A stretch of 6,679 nt of DNA from Desulfamplus sp. (GCA_015233755.1 JADFXA010000122.1:1-6679), one strand, 5' to 3'; positions 1-6,525 are shown, numbered from the stretch's first letter. A program made the numbers and translations. The notes: a model not told the origin generated them from the letters alone.

Positions 1-383
1 ACCTCTGAGTTTTCATTAGGCATTCCAATAGCATAAAGCCCTGGTGCAACTTTATAGTTGTTTCGTGTAATTCCAGACCTTGCCCCTAAAGTTTGGACTC
101 TATCTTTAAAACTTAATTTCCTACTAACTACAGGAATTTGACCAACTTCTGTATCTATAAACCGCTCTACAAAATGGGATATAAAATAACCTGGTTTTTC
201 ATATTTTTTAAACGAGCTGTCTTTTGTAAGATTATTAAGCGAACAACAATTTTGAGATAGGCTATTGGGAGTACAGCTATCAGAGTTAAAACTAACTTGA
301 GATACTCCTTCCATTGATGAAAGTATAATAACCCCTTCTGATTTAATATGTTGTAATCTATCACTATTATATTCTTGCAACAT
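1..383 (-). CDS. hgcA: HgcA-like corrinoid protein, N-terminal 127 residues (partial, runs off left edge)
   Basis: HgcA is the cytoplasm- and membrane-associated corrinoid protein that donates a methyl group to Hg(II), working with the ferredoxin HgcB. Seen: an open frame from the ATG at 383 to the window edge with no stop. Residues 75-127 match the start of the HgcA corrinoid domain as I know it: FIDTEVGQIPVV, then KLSFKDRVQTLGARSGI, then YKVAPGLYAIGMPN, equivalent to the family pattern of ETPxGPVP, DRLGxxxxRxGI and YxVxPGLYAVGxP. C37 and the C46-C47 pair fit the Cys-containing N-terminal stretch common in HgcA. The start is supported by AGGA at 391-394, 7 bases upstream; M24 has no such site. 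The conserved block begins around residue 75, later than I would expect, so the N-terminus looks extended. The cap-helix motif N(V/I)WCA(A/G)GK, the membrane helices and hgcB would lie outside the window. Alternative: another member of the related CO dehydrogenase/acetyl-CoA synthase gamma-subunit superfamily. Confident in the superfamily, fairly confident in HgcA. Confidence 0.72.
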   Translation of the reverse strand, partial: MLQEYNSDRLQHIKSEGVIILSSMEGVSQVSFNSDSCTPNSLSQNCCSLNNLTKDSSFKKYEKPGYFISHFVERFIDTEVGQIPVVSRKLSFKDRVQTLGARSGITRNNYKVAPGLYAIGMPNENSE

Positions 384-454
384 CTTTTTATCCTGTTAAG
401 AGTTAATTGTTAATATATTGAAATTACAAGCAAAAAGAATACGTCAAACCAAAC

Positions 455-483
455 ATTTATAAAGAATAGCATCTTTTATAAAT
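455..483. repeat. AT-rich dyad in the divergent hgcA/sensor spacer
   Basis: ATTTATAAAGA at 455-465 pairs with the right arm at 472-483 over 11 base pairs, with one unpaired T at 477 and a 6-base loop. It lies between the hgcA-like start (383) and the putative promoter of the plus-strand sensor genes (511-539). Its place fits an operator or a 5' leader hairpin for the hgcA-like transcript. In DNA this AT-rich such a dyad can arise by chance, so the role is only inferred. Confidence 0.35.
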
Positions 484-510
484 AGATTAAAGTCCTGTTT
501 TCTATTTTGC

Positions 511-539
511 TTGACATCTTAAAATTCATCTATTACTAA
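511..539 (+). promoter_or_regulatory. Candidate sigma70-type promoter for the sensor gene pair
   Basis: A perfect TTGACA at 511-516 is followed, after a 17-base spacer, by TACTAA at 534-539, a weak -10 element. Transcription would start near 546, giving a leader of about 108 bases before the ATG at 654. The perfect -35 and ideal spacing support it; the poor -10 and the AT-rich background weaken it. Confidence 0.4.
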
Positions 540-653
540 CATTCCATATACAAATATTTCCCTTCCAAATTTGTGAATTTTTACTCTTATTTCAAGATAT
601 TATTTAAAATTATAAACAAACCTAATTAACAGTAATATAAGGAGATTGCTCTT

Positions 654-1280
654 ATGAATTTATCACGCATAAAGTTAAGTTACCTTACTTCAATTTTGGT
701 TATTGTAAGTTTTATTTTTGCTATGAATTACACTATAAATCCAGTATATTCTCAAGAAAAAGAGAATTTATCAGGACTCAATTCAGATGTGAAAAAATTG
801 GCAGAAGAGTGTCGTCAGGAAATTCTTAATAAATTCGATGAGCTTATATCCTCAGGGAAGTTAAAATCTGCCCAATTATTTGATACTTTCTATATTCCAA
901 TACAAAATAGCTATCCACAGAAATATCATACTCAATATGATCAGATATTTGACAAAAATATTCAAACAATTATTGACAAATATCTTTCTAAAGACAAAAG
1001 AGTTCTATTTGTTATTATAGTTGATAAAAATGGATATGTTCCTACTCATAACTCTATCTTCTCTAAACCCCTTACAGGAGACAAAGATGTAGATTCTATA
1101 AATAATCGAACTAAAAGATTATTTAATGACAGAACAGGTCTTGCTGCCGCACGAAACCAAGAACCATATTTGATTCAAAAATATAGCAGAGATACTGGAG
1201 AATCTCTTTACGATTTTTCAATACCAATTATATTTCAAAATAATCATTGGGGTGCTGTTCGCATAGGCTATCAAGAGTAA
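654..1280 (+). CDS. Secreted/periplasmic chemoreceptor-type sensor domain protein, stand-alone
   Basis: 208 residues. The N-terminus has basic residues (R5, K7), then a hydrophobic run at about 10-24, then VYS-Q at 31-34, which looks like a signal peptidase I site; the mature protein should be soluble in the periplasm. Residues about 70-208 form the ligand-sensing domain seen in front of HAMP and MCP modules in Geobacter and related bacteria, with GYVPTHN (127-133), NRTKRLFND (151-159), RDTGE (179-183) and HWGAVRIGY (198-206). I see no CxxCH haem motif, no second membrane helix and no signalling domain. The start is well supported: AAGGAG at 639-644 lies 9 bases upstream. The next gene, 57-61 bases downstream, encodes a membrane-bound paralogue of the same domain, so the two are probably co-transcribed. 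Ligand unknown. It may act as a soluble ligand trap or partner of the membrane paralogue; that is inference. Confidence 0.8.
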   Translation: MNLSRIKLSYLTSILVIVSFIFAMNYTINPVYSQEKENLSGLNSDVKKLAEECRQEILNKFDELISSGKLKSAQLFDTFYIPIQNSYPQKYHTQYDQIFDKNIQTIIDKYLSKDKRVLFVIIVDKNGYVPTHNSIFSKPLTGDKDVDSINNRTKRLFNDRTGLAAARNQEPYLIQKYSRDTGESLYDFSIPIIFQNNHWGAVRIGYQE

Positions 1281-1322
1281 TTAGGCGAGACAAAATAACT
1301 ATAAACAAATTTTAAGATGGAC

Positions 1323-1328
1323 AAGGAG
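1323..1328 (+). promoter_or_regulatory. Ribosome binding site that fixes the start of the HAMP sensor gene
   Basis: AAGGAG lies 9 bases before the ATG at 1338. The in-frame ATG at 1317 precedes this site and has no Shine-Dalgarno sequence of its own, so 1338 is preferred and the protein is 301 rather than 308 residues. Confidence 0.75.
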
Positions 1329-1337
1329 CAAGGTAGA

Positions 1338-2243
1338 ATGAATTTTATTAGTAAAAAGATAGGGTTTAAGGTTGCAATAATTGTTAATATAGGCTTATTT
1401 TTTGTTATGTCGCTTGGAACATATTTGCTAATAACAAAACAGAGTAACTCTTTGGAAGAACAACTAATTGAACGTGGAAAAATTGAGTCAATAGTTGGTG
1501 CTAAAATGATTAGCCAGATTTTGGAAGAATCTATAGATAATGGAGTTTTTCAAATAACAGATGTCTTTGATCAGAAATATGTTGAGATACCAGGATTTGA
1601 TCCTCCTAAATTTCATACTAAATATGATGCTTATTTAGATAAAGCTATACTTTCGTTGCAAGACGAATTTTTAAATGATGAGAGTGTAGTTTTTGCTGTT
1701 GCTGTTGATAATAAAGGCTATTTACCCACCCATAACACCCGTTTTAATCAGCCGCCTACAGGTGATAAGGCAAAAGATCTTAAACTGAACAGAACCAAAC
1801 GTATTTTTGCTGATGAGACAGGTTTAAAAGCTGCTCAAAACACTAAAAAAGGTTTTATGCAAAAATATAAAAGAGATACTGGTGAGGAGTTCTACGATTT
1901 TTCATCACCTATATATGTTAAAGGAAAACATTGGGGAGGATTTCGTATAGGATTCTCATTAGATAAAGTAAATGCTGCTAAAAAAGCACAAGTTCAATCT
2001 TTAATTATCCTTATGAGTATTCTTGGATTTATATCTATATTATTGATTATTGTAATGATCAACATGTCTCTAAAACCCCTCCATGATCTTACTATTGTTG
2101 CTTCTAATCTTGCTGATGGCAGGGGGCTTGATCAACCTATAATTCCAACTACAAAAGATGAAATAGGTAAACTTGCAGAGGTTCTTGAACGTTTGAGAAT
2201 AAGTCTTCAGAGGGCATTTCAGAAGCTACAAAATAGAAAATAG
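1338..2243 (+). CDS. Membrane sensor with periplasmic chemoreceptor-type domain and C-terminal HAMP, no output domain
   Basis: 301 residues from the ATG at 1338. Order: membrane segment at about 10-33; periplasmic sensor domain at about 35-215 with FHTKYD (92-97), GYLPTHN (127-133), NRTKRIF (151-157), RDTGE (179-183) and HWGGFRIGF (198-206); second membrane segment at about 219-244; HAMP at about 245-298, with the proline of its first helix (LKPL, 245-248) and the DEIGKLAEVLERL stretch of its second helix. The protein stops three residues later. In most relatives I know, this layout is followed by a methyl-accepting (MCP) or kinase/cyclase module; here nothing follows. It is a clear paralogue of the upstream periplasmic protein, so a tandem duplication is likely. 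Either it is a genuine HAMP-only adaptor that signals through a partner, or it is a receptor that lost its 3' part. The reading frame itself is intact with no internal lesion. Confidence 0.8.
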   Translation: MNFISKKIGFKVAIIVNIGLFFVMSLGTYLLITKQSNSLEEQLIERGKIESIVGAKMISQILEESIDNGVFQITDVFDQKYVEIPGFDPPKFHTKYDAYLDKAILSLQDEFLNDESVVFAVAVDNKGYLPTHNTRFNQPPTGDKAKDLKLNRTKRIFADETGLKAAQNTKKGFMQKYKRDTGEEFYDFSSPIYVKGKHWGGFRIGFSLDKVNAAKKAQVQSLIILMSILGFISILLIIVMINMSLKPLHDLTIVASNLADGRGLDQPIIPTTKDEIGKLAEVLERLRISLQRAFQKLQNRK

Positions 2244-2271
2244 CGACATTGATAGTTTTTGTCTTAAATTA

Positions 2272-2310
2272 GAGTTGCAAGGAGATTGTTTATTATTCTT
2301 CCTTGCACTC
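2272..2310. repeat. Inverted repeat at convergent 3' ends (possible bidirectional terminator or junction scar)
   Basis: TGCAAGGA at 2276-2283 is the exact reverse complement of TCCTTGCA at 2300-2307. GAG (2272-2274) and CTC (2308-2310) extend the stem past one bulged T, and the loop is about 16 bases. It sits between the convergent sensor gene and the broken REC-GGDEF gene, and its right arm lies inside the last codons of the latter. No clean U-tract follows the stem on either strand, so terminator function is uncertain. Confidence 0.35.
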
Positions 2311-2972
2311 ATCTCCTCCATATCGTGCGACTAAATCAGATATTCTCTCAACCATCTTCTGTAAAGTCTGCGCAACACTTCGCAAACAGTCATCTCCGGC
2401 AGCATGTCCATAAAAATCATTAAATTTTTTAAAATAATCTATGTCCATCATAATTAAAGATAAAGGAGTCAAATCACGTCTGGCTCTACCCCATTCATTT
2501 TGAAGCACTTCATCAAAACGCCTTCTGTTGCTAATCTCGGTGAGTCCATCTATGAAAACAAGCTGTTCCAACATTTCATTTTTCCGTTTAAGCCGCAAAT
2601 GAGTTTTTACACGGGCTTTAACAATCTTGGGGTTGAATGGTTTGTTTATATAATCAACTCCGCCAAGCTCGAATCCACGATATTCATCATCAGCATCTAC
2701 CAGAGCTGTTATAAAGAGAACGGGTAATCTCTGCTGTTTTCATTTTCCTTCAATCTTCTGCATACTTCATAACCATCCATGTCAGGCATCATAATATCCA
2801 GCAATATCAAGTCAACGCTGTGTTCAGCGACATAGGCAAGAGCCTTTTCACCACTGGTTGCGAATGCAACCCTATTCCCCTCTTGTTTTAATACACTACC
2901 CAGTATCTGAAGATTTTTAGGAATATCGTCGACTATTAGAATAAGCTGGTTTTCACTATTTTTATTAAGCAT
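2293..2972 (-). pseudogene. REC-GGDEF response regulator (diguanylate cyclase), frameshifted and 3'-truncated
   Basis: Intact relatives are phosphorylation-controlled c-di-GMP synthases of about 300 residues. The first frame (from ATG 2972) gives a receiver domain: ILIVDD (11-16), phosphoacceptor D59 in LLDIMMPDMDG. After SRD at 80-82 the frame is lost near 2725-2727 and would stop at 2709-2711. Reading resumes in the -1-base-corrected frame as PVLFITAL, then YINKPFNP with the receiver lysine, then the GGDEF domain (DGLTEISNRRRFDE, MMDIDYFKKFNDFYGH, ARYGGDE). One lost base in a codon between RD and PV restores the usual RD-I-PVLF. The second lesion: after GGDE the protein reads CKEE and stops, so the final F of the motif and the rest of the domain are absent, and no other frame continues it. 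Restored length is about 226 residues. An alternative TTG start at 2981 overlaps the kinase stop, but AAGGTG at 2983-2988 is spaced correctly (10 bases) for the ATG at 2972. Last gene of the operon; expected to be inactive as a cyclase. Confidence 0.82.
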
Positions 2973-2977
2973 ATTAT

Positions 2978-5431
2978 TCAAACACCTTTTATTTTGTCAC
3001 AAATGGCAGAGAACTCATTTAATGAATTCTCAATCTGTTCAATGTCAAATGATTCGACAAATGCTAAAAGTTTAGCAGCGTACTGATTCAAAGCATCAAC
3101 CCTATGTTTTTCAGATAGTTTTAAAAGTTTTATGGCAATATTTTCAACAGCATCTATCTCAATGGCACCTTTTAGAGATGTCCATTCAGCCATTATTTCC
3201 GATTCCATTACAATTATCAGTTCTTGTAAATCCTCAAGTTCATTCATATTTATGGTTAGTTCAGGATTTTTTTGTGAAGTATCTGTTCTAATATGGTTAT
3301 CTTTTTCCACAGGCTCTTTTTCCGAGTATTTTAAATAACAGAATAATATTTGGAATACTTCTGACATACTTACGGGTTTGAAAAGATAGGCATCAAATAA
3401 CGATTTATTTATATTTTCCGTCTCTCGGATGCCTAACGAGGCTGTTAAGGCTATTATCGGGATACTATTTGTTTCGGGGGCTGCTTTCAGAATCTTTGCC
3501 GCTTCATATCCATCCATAACAGGCATTCTTATATCCATGAATATAATATCAGGAGAGAACTTTTTTGCTGACAATACTGCCTGCTCTCCGTTTTCAGCCT
3601 CCAGAACTTCCATACAAGATAGTTTCAGTGCATCTTTAATCACTTTTCGGTTAAATTCATTATCATCTACCACAAGAATACGTGAGTGTTCAAAACAGAT
3701 CGCTGTTATATCAAATGGCTGCTCAGGAGAACTCAGGATTGTATTGACAGAAGATATATCAACCTCAGGAAGAGTGAACTCAAATATGCTCCCTTTGCCC
3801 AAAGAGCTTCTGACATTTATCTGCCCTGACATCATCTCTATCAGCCTTTTACTTATAGCAAGCCCCAATCCTGTTCCACCGTACTTTCTGGTGCTTTGAT
3901 TGTCCTGCTGTCTGAATGATTCAAAAATCGAATCTATCTGGTCTTGAGGAATGCCAATACCAGTATCCTCTACGGAAATTAACAGTTGAAGCTTTGAGTT
4001 ATCCTTTTCGTTATATTGTTTCCTTGCCTGTATTTTGATATATCCTGTTTCAGTAAATTTTAAGGCATTACCCACAAGATTAAACAGTATCTGCCTTAAT
4101 CGTGTTTCATCAAGCATCAGAGCCGATGGTAAAGTTTCATCCACGTCAATTATAAAATCAAGCCCTTTTTCAGCTATCTTTATTTTAAAAATCTGTCTGA
4201 TTTCATTGAAAACAGTATGGGGGTTAACAGCTTCATATTGAATTTTGAGCATACCTGCTTCAATCTTTGAAAGATCAAGAATATCGTTAATTAATCTCAG
4301 CAGAGCTTTTCCTGAAATCTGAATTGATTCAAGATAGCTTTTCTGTGTTTCATCAGTAATCATCGAAGATAATAAATCGCTGAAACCTATCACTGAATTC
4401 ATGGGGGTTCTGATCTCATGGCTCATATTGGCAAGAAATTCACTCTTTGCACGATTTGCAGTGACTGCCTCCTCTTTTGCTATTTTAAGGTTCTCTTCCG
4501 CCTTGGTACGATCATCGATTTCGAGCTTAAGCAGCTCATTTGTCTTTAACAGATCAATTGTCCGTTCCTCAACACGTTTTTCCAGTACATCTTTAGCTTC
4601 CATGAGTTTTGCATTTGCATTAACAAGACTGTCAGTCATCCGGTTAAATGAGATGGAGAGCAAGGCTATCTCATTACTACTTTCATCAATATTGACTCTG
4701 TGAGACAAATCACCTTCAGATATTTTCACGGCTGCATCTATAAGCATTTTGACAGGAGTCACAATTGATTTAGTAATTATAAAACCTATCAATACGGATA
4801 ACGTAATAATAATTAAAGTAAAAAATCCCATCCATCTGACGTTCTGCTCTAAAACTTCTTGAGCACGTTTAGCAGCGATCCGAATGTTAACGACTGATGT
4901 TTCAAATGCATGCTCATACTGCACACCACGTTTGAAATAATACTCCTTCAGAATTTTATCATAAATACCTTTCTGTTCCCAATACGCAGGGCTTTCCAAT
5001 ATATCTATCGCCATTGATCTATTTTCATCTTCTACAAGCTTAAGAGCTTCATACTCCATTTTTACAATAAGTATATTACTCTTCTCAAGCTGCTCAAAGA
5101 GGTATCGTCCCCTGTCATCACTTTTCGTTATGGATTGATTAATCAGAGCATCTAACAGCGGTTCAGAGGCATAATATCGCCGTTTCCATTTCGCATCTCC
5201 TGTAAAAGCGTAGTTTCTGGCACTTTGTGTTAAAACCTCATCGTAATAGCGGATCTGTTGAGCTAACCCTTCGATTTCTAATGTTGCTGTCAACTGCTCG
5301 ATACTTGACGGAATATCCTTATAAAGGGGGTTTGAGGATTCCTTGAGCCTAAACAATAACCAGTACCCCTCAAGTGCAGCAAATATTGAAACGATGCAAA
5401 ATCCCAGCAATAATCTGTTTTTAATACTCAT
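2978..5431 (-). CDS. Membrane-bound hybrid histidine kinase (sensor-HAMP-HisKA-HATPase-REC-Hpt-like)
   Basis: 817 residues. Membrane segments at about 7-27 and 199-221 flank a mostly helical extracytoplasmic sensor (30-198) containing YYDEVLTQSARNYAFTGD (63-80), a pattern I associate with kinases encoded beside ABC-type binding proteins. Then HAMP (about 222-274), coiled coil (about 275-325), HisKA with H338 in MSHEIRTPMN, and HATPase with N455 (N box), DTGIGIP (489-495) and GGTGLGLAI (518-526). The receiver domain is at about 584-700 with D589/D590, phosphoacceptor D633 in MDIRMPVMDG, T663 and K685. All catalytic motifs are intact. Residues about 725-817 form a helical tail that resembles an Hpt domain by position, but no convincing Hpt histidine motif is visible. 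Start ATG 5431 has AGGGGG at 5437-5442, 5 bases upstream. The binding-protein gene ends 19 bases upstream and the REC-GGDEF gene begins at its stop codon, so this is the middle gene of a tight operon. It probably senses the liganded binding protein and phosphorylates its own REC and the downstream regulator. Confidence 0.92.
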   Translation of the reverse strand: MSIKNRLLLGFCIVSIFAALEGYWLLFRLKESSNPLYKDIPSSIEQLTATLEIEGLAQQIRYYDEVLTQSARNYAFTGDAKWKRRYYASEPLLDALINQSITKSDDRGRYLFEQLEKSNILIVKMEYEALKLVEDENRSMAIDILESPAYWEQKGIYDKILKEYYFKRGVQYEHAFETSVVNIRIAAKRAQEVLEQNVRWMGFFTLIIITLSVLIGFIITKSIVTPVKMLIDAAVKISEGDLSHRVNIDESSNEIALLSISFNRMTDSLVNANAKLMEAKDVLEKRVEERTIDLLKTNELLKLEIDDRTKAEENLKIAKEEAVTANRAKSEFLANMSHEIRTPMNSVIGFSDLLSSMITDETQKSYLESIQISGKALLRLINDILDLSKIEAGMLKIQYEAVNPHTVFNEIRQIFKIKIAEKGLDFIIDVDETLPSALMLDETRLRQILFNLVGNALKFTETGYIKIQARKQYNEKDNSKLQLLISVEDTGIGIPQDQIDSIFESFRQQDNQSTRKYGGTGLGLAISKRLIEMMSGQINVRSSLGKGSIFEFTLPEVDISSVNTILSSPEQPFDITAICFEHSRILVVDDNEFNRKVIKDALKLSCMEVLEAENGEQAVLSAKKFSPDIIFMDIRMPVMDGYEAAKILKAAPETNSIPIIALTASLGIRETENINKSLFDAYLFKPVSMSEVFQILFCYLKYSEKEPVEKDNHIRTDTSQKNPELTINMNELEDLQELIIVMESEIMAEWTSLKGAIEIDAVENIAIKLLKLSEKHRVDALNQYAAKLLAFVESFDIEQIENSLNEFSAICDKIKGV
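2983..2988 (-). promoter_or_regulatory. Ribosome binding site of the REC-GGDEF gene, inside the kinase 3' end
   Basis: AAGGTG on the minus strand lies within the last codons of the kinase gene, 10 bases before the ATG at 2972 but only about 1 base before the TTG at 2981. This favours the ATG start and implies that translation of the regulator is coupled to the kinase. Confidence 0.5.
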
Positions 5432-5450
5432 TGCATCCCCCTATTTTGTC

Positions 5451-6479
5451 CTATTTTGAGATAATTTCGCTGGCTGTTTTCAAAAATTCTTCTGGTATGG
5501 TTATACCAAGCATATCCGCTGTCTTTTTATTAACAATTATATAATCCTCTCTTGGTGACTCGGTATGCAGCCATGAGGGGTCAGAGCCTTGCAGAATCAA
5601 AACTGCTTTTTCTCCTGATATCCTTCCGATTGTTTTAAAATCGCCAATATTTCCAACCAGAGCACCTTTTAATACACCATCCTTGTTGCATGAAAAATTG
5701 GGTTTTTTGTATTTCGAACTAAACTCATTTATAATTTCCTCTCCCCCTCCATGCACAAGAGTATCGCATGTTGAAAAAAGAGCATCAACCCTATCAATAT
5801 TTTCCTGCAACTGTTTATACATATCTTCCAGATCAACAACGGCAATATCAACAATTTTGATTCCGCGCCTCTCTAACAGAGATGATATCTCGGTGAACTG
5901 ATTCGTTGAGTTAGGCTCTCCTTTGCGCCGGACAACAGCTAAAAATTTTGTATCAGGATAGAGCTCTTCAAAAGCAAGATACTGTTTTGAAGGGGGGACA
6001 TAATTGCGTGTTCCAACCAAATTGTTTCCTGATGATTCCAAAGATTTAATAAGTCCTGATTCTACAGGATATGTGCAGATGGAAAAGACAACAGGAATCG
6101 GCTGTTTCATCCTCCCTGTAAGTTCTTTAGCAATAAGAGTTCCAGGTGTGGTAAGAGAAAATATCAAATCGACCTTATCTTTGATAAACGATTCAATAAT
6201 CCTCCTTTGCTCCTCTTTATCAGCTTCCGGATTTTTAATAACATACCGCACATTCTTGCCTGCAATATAACCATGCTCCGCAAGACCCTCCATAAATCCA
6301 TCAAGACAGCGTTCATACTCAGGATTGCTTCCCCAGCGGCTAATTCCAATTGTAACCATACCCTTACGGCTTGGATTCTGATTTCTATAGTTAACGAAGA
6401 TAGCTACACTTATTCCAGCAATTAAAAAGGTTATTCCAACAAACCATTTTATTATCTTTGAGAACTTTTTATTTTTCAT
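5451..6479 (-). CDS. ABC-type substrate-binding protein (ABC_sub_bind/TrpX-like family), sensor partner
   Basis: 342 residues from the ATG at 6479. A basic N-terminus is followed by a hydrophobic segment at about 10-30; there is no lipobox Cys, so it is an uncleaved anchor or a signal peptide, with the body in the periplasm. Residues about 42-336 form a periplasmic two-lobe fold of the ABC_sub_bind type (PF04392): VTIGISRWGSNPEYERCLDGF opens lobe one, and LIFSLTTPGTLIAKEL (105-120), PVVFSICTYPVESGL (129-143), NLVGTRN (153-159), the CDT of 238-240 and GEKAVLILQG near 289-298 are family-like stretches. In-frame ATGs at 6512 and 6506 would add 11 or 9 residues but have no Shine-Dalgarno; AGGTG lies 8 bases before 6479. 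It is first gene of the operon and is followed 19 bases later by the hybrid kinase. No permease or ATPase gene is present, so a role in signal detection rather than transport is likely. The ligand cannot be read from sequence; TrpX relatives bind amino acids, others unknown compounds. Confidence 0.85.
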   Translation of the reverse strand: MKNKKFSKIIKWFVGITFLIAGISVAIFVNYRNQNPSRKGMVTIGISRWGSNPEYERCLDGFMEGLAEHGYIAGKNVRYVIKNPEADKEEQRRIIESFIKDKVDLIFSLTTPGTLIAKELTGRMKQPIPVVFSICTYPVESGLIKSLESSGNNLVGTRNYVPPSKQYLAFEELYPDTKFLAVVRRKGEPNSTNQFTEISSLLERRGIKIVDIAVVDLEDMYKQLQENIDRVDALFSTCDTLVHGGGEEIINEFSSKYKKPNFSCNKDGVLKGALVGNIGDFKTIGRISGEKAVLILQGSDPSWLHTESPREDYIIVNKKTADMLGITIPEEFLKTASEIISK

Positions 6480-6487
6480 CTCATCAT

Positions 6488-6492
6488 CACCT
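6488..6492 (-). promoter_or_regulatory. Ribosome binding site that fixes the binding-protein start
   Basis: AGGTG on the minus strand is 8 bases before the ATG at 6479. It lies downstream of the alternative in-frame ATGs at 6512 and 6506, which are preceded only by AT-rich sequence, so the shorter protein is preferred. Confidence 0.55.
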
Positions 6493-6525
6493 ATTTCCCA
6501 TTTCATATTCATTTATAGCATATAT

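Noticed and set aside
167..364. 65-residue minus-strand open frame inside the hgcA-like region.
   Set aside because: It lies in another frame across the HgcA-like coding sequence and resembles no family I know; the HgcA-like frame explains the region.
421..447. Possible hgcA promoter on the minus strand: TTGACG (442-447) and TAATTT (421-426).
   Set aside because: The spacer is only 15 bases and the -10 matches the consensus at three positions, so it is no better than chance in this AT-rich spacer.
639..648. AAGGAGATTG occurs here and again at 2279-2288, suggesting a duplicated leader remnant.
   Set aside because: Six of the ten bases are a Shine-Dalgarno consensus and the flanks do not match, so shared ancestry cannot be argued.
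2500..2727. 75-residue plus-strand open frame.
   Set aside because: Antisense shadow of the broken REC-GGDEF gene; its peptide has no recognisable domain and it has no convincing ribosome binding site.
2721..2732. Programmed ribosomal frameshift to join the two halves of the REC-GGDEF gene.
   Set aside because: No slippery heptamer or downstream structure is evident, and the product would still lack the end of the GGDEF domain, so a mutation or sequence error is simpler.
3429..3899. 156-residue plus-strand open frame, with others at 3132-3338, 4035-4241 and 4401-4703.
   Set aside because: All lie antisense to the intact hybrid kinase, whose conserved motifs account for the same bases; their Ser/Ile-rich peptides are typical of shadow frames.
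5683..6425. Small open frames on both strands across the binding-protein gene.
   Set aside because: They overlap the well-supported binding-protein reading frame and have no family resemblance.
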